Below, piece by piece: positions 57,723-64,000 of a stretch of 64,000 nt of DNA (its first letter is position 1; each line of letters opens with the position of its first letter). A model generated the notes under the pieces. It did not search any database, was not told the origin of the DNA, and saw only the letters and a list, made by a program, of their open reading frames with translations. Source of the stretch: Avibacterium avium (lineage in GTDB: Bacteria > Pseudomonadota > Gammaproteobacteria > Enterobacterales > Pasteurellaceae); the NCBI RefSeq assembly GCF_900454535.1, contig NZ_UGSP01000001.1, positions 1,609,501 through 1,673,500 on the forward strand. Reading direction: 5' to 3'. Position numbers and translations under genes: made by a program.

Positions 57723-58526
57723 ATGACATTTTCTTTGATCATTATTCTTATTTTATGCGGTATTTTGACTAACCTGATGTCAGCCATTTTTGGTATTGGT
57801 GGCGGGGTGTTGATGGTGCCGATTTTGCACACGCTTTTTCCCCATATGCCAATCCAAATGATTTCCGCCACATCATTGACTATTGTGATGGGATCAGCGT
57901 TGATCAATTTGTTTTACTTTCATAGGCTTAAAATTCAGATCGATAAGAAAAAATTGCTGCTTTGGTCGTTAAGTATGATCCTTGGTGTGCAGCTTGGCTT
58001 TCATCTCAGTTTTGAAGTTTCCGACAATGTGATTATTGGTGTCTTTGTGATTACGCTAACTGTGCTAGCATTGAAAACGTTTTTACATCAGCGCAATGAG
58101 AAAAAGCAACAAACACAGAAAAATGATAGTCTGCGTGGTAGCCTTTTCTGCTTTTTTGGTGGGGGAATTGCTGGAATTACGGGGATCGGCGGCGGTTCGA
58201 TTATGTCGCCATTAATTAGCCAGTTGCCAAGTGTCAACATTAAAAGTGTGGCGGTTTACACTAACTATATGATGGTAATTGGGGGCATTGGCAACCTGTA
58301 TGGCTATTTAGCCAAAACGTCCGAAGTGGTAATTCCCCATTCCTTGCAAGTTGGCTATGTGAGCTTCTCCATTGTGTTGATTGTGGTGCTAAGTTCTTTT
58401 TTTATGAGTTTTGCCAGTATGAAAATTCGTGGCATTATCAAAGAAGACACGGCGCGCAAATTGCTCGGTATGATCTTACTGTTTATTGCTTGCTATATGC
58501 TAATATTGCGTGTGATACAAGGATAA
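57723..58526 (+). CDS. TauE/SafE (TSUP) family sulfur-compound transporter
   Basis: Membrane protein of 267 residues, seven to eight helices, with the two internal TSUP motifs GIGGGVLMVPILHT and GGGIAGITGIGGGSIMSPLI. Such proteins export sulfite or sulfur organics in known cases; the substrate here is unknown. Followed after 12 bases by a Crp/Fnr-like gene in one operon. It is divergent from the chondroitin lyase; a link through sulfate or sulfite from the polymer is possible, not shown. Confidence 0.87.
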   Translation: MTFSLIIILILCGILTNLMSAIFGIGGGVLMVPILHTLFPHMPIQMISATSLTIVMGSALINLFYFHRLKIQIDKKKLLLWSLSMILGVQLGFHLSFEVSDNVIIGVFVITLTVLALKTFLHQRNEKKQQTQKNDSLRGSLFCFFGGGIAGITGIGGGSIMSPLISQLPSVNIKSVAVYTNYMMVIGGIGNLYGYLAKTSEVVIPHSLQVGYVSFSIVLIVVLSSFFMSFASMKIRGIIKEDTARKLLGMILLFIACYMLILRVIQG

Positions 58527-58538
58527 ATCTCATAGGAT

Positions 58539-59093
58539 ATGAAAATGCTTGAACAGATGAATTTAAAAAATTGTCAATATAATCACTTAGTTGCCCTTGA
58601 GAAAGGCACACAAATCTATCATCAAGGGGATACCGCACAGTCTTTTTATTTTGTCAAAAATGGGTTAATTGGTTTGTATCATACCCTTGAAAATGGCAAA
58701 GAAAGCTTGGTCAGAATTTATAAAGCGGAGGATTATTTTGGTTTTCGCACGCTTTTTGGCGATAAAAAATATCACTGCACTGCCAAAGTGCTGATGGAAG
58801 CTGAAATAATCAAGATCACTCCACAAGATGTTGATTTATTCTTTTTAGATAACCCTGAAACCATTCGGTTATTATTCCAAATTTTATCTAATGAATTACG
58901 AGATGCGGAAGATCGCCTTGCCAAAAGCGCTTATTTAAAAAGCCTTGATCGGGTGATTGATAGCATTTATTTCTTAAAAGAAAACTTCCCAGAATACCGC
59001 TGGACACACCGTGAAATTGGTGAATACGCTGGCTGCGAAACAGAAACCGCTATTCGTATTAGTCGGGATTTGCGTAAGAAAGGATTGTTATAA
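58539..59093 (+). CDS. short Crp/Fnr-family transcriptional regulator
   Basis: 184 residues, shorter than the usual 210-240. Cyclic-nucleotide-type beta barrel (about 15-110, with GDTAQSFYFVKNGLIGLY), dimer helix, then a recognition HTH (WTHREIGEYAGCETETAIR). It stops at RKKGLL, right after the recognition helix, so the winged beta-hairpin is missing. The terminator starts six bases later, so this looks like a settled form, not a frameshift. No Fe-S cysteine cluster is seen, and effector is unknown. Translationally close to the TauE-like gene. Confidence 0.82.
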   Translation: MKMLEQMNLKNCQYNHLVALEKGTQIYHQGDTAQSFYFVKNGLIGLYHTLENGKESLVRIYKAEDYFGFRTLFGDKKYHCTAKVLMEAEIIKITPQDVDLFFLDNPETIRLLFQILSNELRDAEDRLAKSAYLKSLDRVIDSIYFLKENFPEYRWTHREIGEYAGCETETAIRISRDLRKKGLL

Positions 59094-59099
59094 GGCATA

Positions 59100-59132
59100 A
59101 AAAACGGCGTTCCATAATAGGAACGCCATTTT
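59100..59132. terminator. bidirectional terminator between the Crp-like gene and znuB
   Basis: Perfect 8-bp stem GGCGTTCC/GGAACGCC with a six-base loop, A run before and T run after. Lies between convergent genes. Confidence 0.85.
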
Positions 59133-59146
59133 ACAAAATATTAGCT

Positions 59147-59932
59147 TTAATTAGCTTGTTTCTTAAATAAGGATAGTAAGAATAAGAAAGTTGCGCTAAT
59201 CACCACAGAAGGGCCGGCGGCGGTGTTGTAGAAAGCGGAGAGCATTAAGCCGAAAGAGACAGCGAGAATACTGATAAGCACACCGATAGCCACCATTGCT
59301 TCTGGAGTGCGAGCAAAACGCCGTGCTGTGGCGGCGGGGATAATCAGCAAGGACGTGATGATTAGCGCGCCGACAAACTTCATACTTAAGGCAATGGTTA
59401 AGGCGGTTAAAATCATTAATACAAAACGCATTTTGCGAATGTTAATGCCTTCTACTTGTGCAAGCTCTGGGCTAACCGTGGTGGAAAGTAGCGGTTTCCA
59501 GTAATACCACAAACAGCCTACCACCACGAGAACGCCAATGGCGATAAGGTAAAGATCCTCATAGCTAATCGCAAGTAAGTCTCCAAATAAATAATTCATT
59601 AAATCCACCCGCACATTTTGCAATAGCCCCACGGTGACTACGCCTAAAGAAAGGCAGCTGTGGGCAATAATGCCGAGCAAGGTGTCCACGGAAAATTGCG
59701 TGTTGCTTTCTAGCCAGACCATTCCTAAGGCGAGCAAGAGCGTGAGAATTAAAATGGTTAGATAAGGATCCACTTGTAAAAATATTCCGATTGCCACGCC
59801 CAGCAAGGCGGAATGGGAAAGTGTATCGCCAAAATACGCCATTCTTCGCCACACCACGAATGCACCTAGAGGTGCGGTGATAAACGAGAGCAAAATACCC
59901 GAAAGCCAAGCGGGAAGTAAAATCTCAAACAT
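59147..59932 (-). CDS. znuB: zinc ABC transporter permease ZnuB
   Basis: Membrane subunit of the high-affinity zinc importer, 261 residues with about eight helices. ABC-3 family, with [19 protein letters not shown] and [18 protein letters not shown]. Starts 9 bases after the znuC stop. The binding protein gene znuA is not in the window. Confidence 0.95.
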   Translation of the reverse strand: MFEILLPAWLSGILLSFITAPLGAFVVWRRMAYFGDTLSHSALLGVAIGIFLQVDPYLTILILTLLLALGMVWLESNTQFSVDTLLGIIAHSCLSLGVVTVGLLQNVRVDLMNYLFGDLLAISYEDLYLIAIGVLVVVGCLWYYWKPLLSTTVSPELAQVEGINIRKMRFVLMILTALTIALSMKFVGALIITSLLIIPAATARRFARTPEAMVAIGVLISILAVSFGLMLSAFYNTAAGPSVVISATFLFLLSLFKKQAN

Positions 59933-59941
59933 TTCTGTTCC

Positions 59942-60739
59942 TTAATGATGCTTTTTGTGTTCGCATTGTTGCGATTGAAAATTTTTGCCGCAGCACACAT
60001 CGCCGTGCATATTGTGTTTGTGATTGTGGTGATGAGTATAAAGAGCAATATTTTGCGAAAACTGGTTGCCAAAATAATGCATAAATGTCGGATCGTGCGA
60101 CACAATTTCAGGCGTGCCAGCACAGCAAATATGTTGATTAATACACAGCACTTCGTTGGTGTCCGCCATCACAATATGCAGATCGTGCGATACCATCAAA
60201 ATCGCACAATTTAGTTGTTTTCGTGTTTGATGAATTAGCTGATAAAGCTCTGCCTGCCCAGTAATATCCACCCCTTGTGTGGGTTCATCTAACACGAGCA
60301 AATTCGGTTTATTCAAAATGGCTCTAGCTAGCAGCACCCGTTGCATTTCACCGCCCGATAGCTTTTGCATTGCATTTTGCTTTAAATGGGAAATAGAAAG
60401 GAGATCTAACGCCGCTTCAATCTCCAATTTGCTCACGCCTTTTTTTAAAGCAAGAAATTTTTCTACCGTTAAAGGCAAGCTATGATCAAGGTGAATTTTT
60501 TGTGGCACATAGCCAATACGCACATTATTGTGATAAATCACTTCGCCTGAACTTGGCTTAATCAATTTGAGCAAGACTTTGAGCAACGTGGATTTGCCAC
60601 CACCATTCGGGCCAACGATGGTGAGAACGGAATCAGAATAAAGAGATAAGTTAATGTTTTGTAAGACATTTCGTTGTTCAAATTGCACATTAATATTTTT
60701 TAACTCAATTAATGGCTGTTTAATAGCGTGAATTTGCAT
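59942..60739 (-). CDS. znuC: zinc ABC transporter ATP-binding protein ZnuC with His/Cys-rich tail
   Basis: ATPase of the zinc importer. Walker [10 protein letters not shown], signature [14 protein letters not shown], Walker [13 protein letters not shown]. Two ATGs are close: the first (60754) has no ribosome binding site, the second (60739, [10 protein letters not shown]) has AGAGAT six bases ahead, so I use the second (265 residues). The last ~32 residues are rich in His and Cys ([18 protein letters not shown], then CEHKKHH), a likely zinc-binding tail. First gene of znuC-znuB; Zur-like site upstream. Confidence 0.94.
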   Translation of the reverse strand: MQIHAIKQPLIELKNINVQFEQRNVLQNINLSLYSDSVLTIVGPNGGGKSTLLKVLLKLIKPSSGEVIYHNNVRIGYVPQKIHLDHSLPLTVEKFLALKKGVSKLEIEAALDLLSISHLKQNAMQKLSGGEMQRVLLARAILNKPNLLVLDEPTQGVDITGQAELYQLIHQTRKQLNCAILMVSHDLHIVMADTNEVLCINQHICCAGTPEIVSHDPTFMHYFGNQFSQNIALYTHHHNHKHNMHGDVCCGKNFQSQQCEHKKHH

Positions 60740-60809
60740 TTTATCTCTATACATTACGAAAAATTGGCTTAAAATAGCCTATTTTTATAAGATTAACAAG
60801 CAGCATTTA

Positions 60810-60834
60810 GAAATGCTTATAATTTATTCATTTG
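60810..60834. promoter_or_regulatory. candidate Zur operator between znuC and mepM
   Basis: GAAATGCTTATAATTTATTC followed by ATTTG: arms AAATG/CATTT and core ATAAT, near the E. coli Zur consensus GAAATG..ATAAT..CATTTC. It lies about 70 bases before znuC and 120 before mepM, so it could control either or both. Confidence 0.5.
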
Positions 60835-60953
60835 GCAAGTTTTTAGCGAAATATAGGGAATTTTTATTCTTTTAACTGGTCTTACTAGTCTTAGTGAAGT
60901 AACAATTATCCAGCTTAGTTATCAAGCAATGAAGTAATAAAGGGAAATAGATA

Positions 60954-62468
60954 GTGCAATATATTAAATTAGCAAGAGATAGACGTAAAAGAAAATCACG
61001 GATTAAAGCGGTGATTTTTCTCTCCGCTGTGTTGTCTATTTTTGTCGGCATTGTACTAAGCGTAAAAGATAATGCGAAAAACGATCCATTACAGCTTTCC
61101 AACGAAAACACTGAATATCACCCTGTTAAACCAATAGAAGATCAGCCTAATGCAGATCTTGATAAAGCGTTTAAAGATGTTACTGATCAACTTGCCAATT
61201 CTCAAACGGCGGTTAATGCTAACCAAGATAATGTAGCGAATAATACGGGTAGTGAAGAAAGTGATGCTACTTCTTATGATGACGATTTACAAGGTCAAGA
61301 TGACGAAGTTGATGAAGTCAATTTAGATGACGATGATGAAATTGAAAAACTGCCAGAAAATGCGAAAAATGCAGTTAATGATTTACTAGATATTGCCGAT
61401 CAAGCTATTCGTATTAAAGATCAATTTAGCCATACCGTTGTGCGTGGCGATACATTAAAAGACGTTTTAGAACAATCAGGGCTTGATGATAGCACAAGCA
61501 AAAAATTGATCTCTGCTTATCCAGAATTGAAAAATCTTAAAGCTGGCCAACAGTTCTATTGGATTTTGAGTAAAGAAGGCGAACTAGAATATCTCAACTG
61601 GCTTGTATCGCAAAAAGAAGAACGAATTTACGCACTCTCTGCTAATGGAAAATTCAAACGTGATATTTTACAGAAAAAAAGTGTGTGGAAAAAAGATGTG
61701 CTAAAAGGCCAAATTAGCGGCTCGTTCTCAAGCAGTTTAAAAGCCCAAGGATTGAGTTCCAAACAAATTAGCCAATTAACCACCGCACTTCAATGGCAAG
61801 TGAGTATAAAAAAACTCAAGAAAGGAGATAAATTTGCTGTTTTAGTTTCTCGTGAATATTTAGATAACAAACTCACAGGCCAAGGTAACGTAGAAGCTAT
61901 CCATATTCGCTCTGGCGGAAAAAGCTATTATGCAATTCAATCTAATAATGGACGTTATTATAACCGTCAAGGTGAAACCTTAGGCAAAGGCTTTGCTCGC
62001 TACCCTATGCAACGCCAAGCTCGCGTGTCTTCCCCATTTAATCCAGCAAGACGCCACCCTGTTACGGGTAGAATTCGTCCACATAAAGGGGTTGATTTTT
62101 CAATGTCAATCGGGACGCCTATTATCGCCCCTGCAGATGGTACTGTTGAAAAAGTTGCTTACCAAGCTAATGGTGCAGGTCGTTATATTATGATCCGCCA
62201 CGGTCGCGAATATCAAACTGTCTATATGCATTTAAGCAGACCATTAGTGAAAGCAGGCCAACAAGTAAAACGCGGTCAGCGTATCGCTCTTTCAGGTAAC
62301 ACTGGACGCTCTACTGGCCCACATTTACACTATGAGTTCCATATTAACGGCCGCCCTGTTAATCCACTTACTGTAAAATTACCAGGCACAAGTAGCCAAA
62401 TGTCCACTGCTGAACGTAAGCAGTTTTTAGTGAAAGCGAAAGATGTAGAGCGGAAATTAAAGCTATAA
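60954..62468 (+). CDS. mepM: murein DD-endopeptidase MepM (YebA), GTG start
   Basis: Cuts peptidoglycan crosslinks to let new strands in. 504 residues, with an N-terminal membrane helix (about 20-40), an acidic linker (about 100-135, rich in Asp and Glu), an OapA/LysM-like domain ([18 protein letters not shown]), and a C-terminal M23 metallopeptidase with RPHKGVDF and GPHLHYEF zinc motifs. AAAGGGAAATAGATA precedes the GTG start. znuA-mepM neighbourhood is known in E. coli; here mepM is divergent from znuC. Confidence 0.94.
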   Translation: MQYIKLARDRRKRKSRIKAVIFLSAVLSIFVGIVLSVKDNAKNDPLQLSNENTEYHPVKPIEDQPNADLDKAFKDVTDQLANSQTAVNANQDNVANNTGSEESDATSYDDDLQGQDDEVDEVNLDDDDEIEKLPENAKNAVNDLLDIADQAIRIKDQFSHTVVRGDTLKDVLEQSGLDDSTSKKLISAYPELKNLKAGQQFYWILSKEGELEYLNWLVSQKEERIYALSANGKFKRDILQKKSVWKKDVLKGQISGSFSSSLKAQGLSSKQISQLTTALQWQVSIKKLKKGDKFAVLVSREYLDNKLTGQGNVEAIHIRSGGKSYYAIQSNNGRYYNRQGETLGKGFARYPMQRQARVSSPFNPARRHPVTGRIRPHKGVDFSMSIGTPIIAPADGTVEKVAYQANGAGRYIMIRHGREYQTVYMHLSRPLVKAGQQVKRGQRIALSGNTGRSTGPHLHYEFHINGRPVNPLTVKLPGTSSQMSTAERKQFLVKAKDVERKLKL

Positions 62469-62486
62469 TTTTCTAATTAAAATACC

Positions 62487-62526
62487 ACTCGCTGATTAAC
62501 TTGTATTATTAAATTAATCAGCGAGT
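62487..62526. terminator. stem-loop between mepM and the UmuD-like gene
   Basis: Perfect 13-bp stem ACTCGCTGATTAA/TTAATCAGCGAGT with a 14-base loop between convergent genes. No strong T run follows on either strand, so it may end transcription weakly or cap mRNA ends. Confidence 0.55.
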
Positions 62527-62569
62527 CAGCAAAGCAAAAGCCTACTACTTCTCATACCCTACTAAATCT

Positions 62570-63004
62570 CTAAGCAGCAAACTTCATTTGTGTTCTAGGT
62601 TTAATTTGATGAATGGTATTGGTAATAACACCAATGATTGGCAATTCAGTCCATTTTTCACATTTAATACTTTTCATTTTGGCGTCAAGAGCAAGGAAAA
62701 GAAATGCTTTGCCGTCATAGTTTGCTAATTCATAAATGCAAAATTGATTATCTTGTTCCATTACCACTAAATCGCCAATGCTTAAATGCTCATTTTTTTC
62801 TACCACAAGCATATCACCTGCTTCAATTCCCCAAGCAAGCATATTTGGGTTTGTTACTTCAATGACACAAGTTTGCTGTGGGCGTTTAATGCAATGAAGA
62901 TTCAAATCAAGCTTTTTATTAAATGCTGATTTTAAAGAAGCACGATCAGTTAAAAATGGCATTGGCTGATAAGATAATTGGCTTTGTTCATTGAAATAGT
63001 TCAT
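62570..63004 (-). CDS. UmuD-like (S24 family) protein lacking the catalytic Ser and Lys, SOS-controlled
   Basis: 144 residues. From about residue 31 it follows E. coli UmuD: KLDLN..CIKRP, then N-P-N-M-L-A-W-G-I-E-A-G-D where UmuD has GDSM..GI..GD, and IGDLVV. The nucleophile Ser (S60 of UmuD) is replaced by N54, and the Lys general base region VKKL reads IYEL (Y91, E92). Self-cleavage therefore looks lost. No helix-turn-helix is present, so it is not LexA. No umuC follows; mepM is convergent downstream. Two LexA boxes cover its promoter. Role unknown: perhaps a partner or antagonist of UmuD, LexA, DinB or the clamp. Confidence 0.8.
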   Translation of the reverse strand: MNYFNEQSQLSYQPMPFLTDRASLKSAFNKKLDLNLHCIKRPQQTCVIEVTNPNMLAWGIEAGDMLVVEKNEHLSIGDLVVMEQDNQFCIYELANYDGKAFLFLALDAKMKSIKCEKWTELPIIGVITNTIHQIKPRTQMKFAA

Positions 63005-63070
63005 CGTAAACCCCTGTTATTATCTACTATGTGTGTGTATGTGATCTCTTACTAATACTACTTGTTAAAA

Positions 63071-63090
63071 TACTGTTTGTTTATACAGGG
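63071..63090 (-). promoter_or_regulatory. LexA box 1 of the UmuD-like gene
   Basis: TACTGTTTGTTTATACAGGG on the plus strand; core CTGT-N8-ACAG is exact. It lies just downstream of the -10, about 70 bases before the start codon. Confidence 0.8.
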
Positions 63091-63092
63091 TT

Positions 63093-63122
63093 ATAATACT
63101 GGTATTTTATACAGTTAGTCAA
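63093..63122 (-). promoter_or_regulatory. promoter of the UmuD-like gene
   Basis: On the minus strand TTGACT (rc of 63117-63122) and TATTAT (rc of 63093-63098), 18 bases apart. LexA box 2 fills the spacer, so LexA would block RNA polymerase. Confidence 0.65.
63097..63116 (-). promoter_or_regulatory. LexA box 2 of the UmuD-like gene
   Basis: TACTGGTATTTTATACAGTT; CTGG-N8-ACAG, one base off the core. It sits between the -35 and -10. The two boxes are 26 bases apart centre to centre. The rest of the 395-base gap 63005-63399 holds a short TG run (63029-63042) and the sstT leader; no gene is seen. Confidence 0.7.
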
Positions 63123-63320
63123 TATGCAATGTTAAAATTTTTTGCATTTTTATCTATCTTTTATCTATCTAAGGAAAAAATCAGGCTGAAAGGTAAAAAT
63201 AATCGATTTTATTCAATTTTAAGCGGAATATTTCTTTGTTTGTGCAAATAATATGAAGAAATTGCTGATTTTATATTTTCTTTAGCACAAAATTAGGCTA
63301 TCTTTACACTCGCTATGGGG

Positions 63321-63382
63321 GATCTAATTTTAGATCTGAATATCAACAATCTTCTGAAGTCATTGATCTTCAGTTTTAAACA
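63321..63382 (+). promoter_or_regulatory. structured leader of sstT
   Basis: Two short hairpins upstream of sstT: GATCTAA/TTAGATC and CTGAAG/CTTCAG, the second followed by TTTT before the start codon. Could be an attenuator or just a folded 5' end. No known riboswitch class is recognised. Confidence 0.3.
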
Positions 63383-63399
63383 CAACATTGTAAATAATT

Positions 63400-64000
63400 A
63401 TGAACACATCTCGTTTATATTCTCTGTTTTTTCACGGAAGTTTAGTGAAAAGAATTTCTATCGGTTTAGTGCTAGGTTTGCTACTTGCGATCATTGCACC
63501 AAGCTTGCAATCTGTACTCGGTTTCAACCTTGCTGAAAAAGCAGGTTTTCTAGGTAAGGTATTTGTGCGTTCATTGCGTGCCGTTGCGCCAATTCTTGTA
63601 TTCTTATTGGTAATTTCAGCCATTGCGAATAAAAAAATTGGTACGCAAAGCAATATGAAATCTGTGGTGATTTTATATTTATTAGGCACATTTCTTGCCG
63701 CATTAACTGCGGTGTTATTTAGCTTCGCTTTTCCAACCGAAATTGCTCTACAAACACAAGAAAATTCTTTATCGCCACCAAGTGAAGTTTCTCAAGTATT
63801 AGGCACATTAGTGTTAAATGTGGTGGACAACCCAATCAACGCCTTATTTAATGCCAACTTTATCGGTATTCTTTCGTGGGCAATTGGCTTAGGACTTGTG
63901 CTACGCCACGCTTCAGATACCACGAAAAATGTAATGAATGATCTTTCTGAAGGGGTTTCAAAAATCGTTCACTTCATCATTAGCTTTGCGCCAATCGGGG
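63400..64000 (+). CDS. sstT: serine/threonine:Na+ symporter SstT, 5' part (runs off the right edge)
   Basis: Sodium-coupled serine and threonine importer of the DAACS family. The frame is open from ATG 63400 to the window end, 200 residues of about 410. Sequence follows H. influenzae SstT closely: [51 protein letters not shown]. Hydrophobic segments at about 20-40, 60-75 and 85-108. C-terminus not visible. Divergent from the UmuD-like gene. Confidence 0.96.
   Translation, partial: MNTSRLYSLFFHGSLVKRISIGLVLGLLLAIIAPSLQSVLGFNLAEKAGFLGKVFVRSLRAVAPILVFLLVISAIANKKIGTQSNMKSVVILYLLGTFLAALTAVLFSFAFPTEIALQTQENSLSPPSEVSQVLGTLVLNVVDNPINALFNANFIGILSWAIGLGLVLRHASDTTKNVMNDLSEGVSKIVHFIISFAPIG

Noticed and set aside
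58539-59093. Calling the short Crp-like gene a pseudogene
   Set aside because: The stop is followed immediately by a clean terminator and the core domains are intact, so a settled short form is likelier.
63315-63536. Frame of 73 residues crossing the sstT start
   Set aside because: It overlaps sstT out of frame, has no ribosome binding site, and its tail is a shadow.

Overview
The window is a chromosomal segment of an AT-rich gammaproteobacterium of the family Pasteurellaceae. The best single sign is the Haemophilus-type DNA uptake signal sequence (USS, AAGTGCGGT and its complement ACCGCACTT). I see roughly 45 exact copies on both strands, inside genes and between them. Gene content agrees: infC with an ATT start, Haemophilus-type TehB with an N-terminal extension, ArcA, SstT, and a UPF0181 gene next to cspD. 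I cannot name the species from sequence alone. Nearly everything is core chromosome with no sign of prophage, integron, IS element, CRISPR array or rRNA. The accessory parts are a giant trimeric autotransporter, a chondroitin lyase and its neighbours, and an SOS-controlled UmuD-like gene.

Layout, left to right. 0-11 kb: 5' part of hrpA, the infC-rpmI-rplT translation operon, and the aceE-aceF-lpdA pyruvate dehydrogenase operon, all on the minus strand. 11-16.2 kb: the ptsH-ptsI-crr phosphotransferase operon with a stem-loop in each gap, rsgA, orn and two tandem tRNA-Gly genes. 16.2-27 kb: a UPF0756 membrane protein, copZ-copA behind a MerR-type long-spacer promoter, hemA, fadD, tsaB, yoaA and the thiosulfate uptake pair yeeE-yeeD. 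27-36.8 kb: cspD, a UPF0181 gene, argF, dsbD, the alternative ribosomal protein pair L31B-L36B, arcA, the ratA-rnfH-roxA-xseA operon and a half-size EamA transporter.

36.9-43.5 kb is one 2,197-residue trimeric autotransporter adhesin with two related head modules, a stalk of 34 near-perfect heptads and a YadA-type anchor. It has no exact USS over 6.6 kb. 43.6-54.4 kb: pth-ychF, uup, degS, ribD, nrdR, tehB, modABC (ModC lacks its usual C-terminal domain) and divergent modE. 54.5-59.1 kb: a 1,005-residue family 8 chondroitin lyase, divergent from a TauE-family transporter and a short Crp/Fnr-like regulator. 59.1-64 kb: znuB and znuC, mepM with a candidate Zur operator, the UmuD-like gene under two LexA boxes, and the start of sstT.

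Themes. Four of the convergent gene pairs (argF/dsbD, ychF/uup, tehB/modC, modE/chondroitinase) end in a USS inverted repeat followed by a T run, so uptake sequences double as transcription terminators. Metal and redox systems are frequent: copper export, zinc uptake, molybdate uptake, DsbD, ArcA. Adhesin and chondroitinase suggest life on a vertebrate mucosal or connective-tissue surface. The most unusual item is the UmuD-like protein at 62570-63004. It keeps the S24 fold pattern, but the catalytic Ser and Lys positions are changed, it has no umuC partner here, and its promoter is covered by two LexA boxes.
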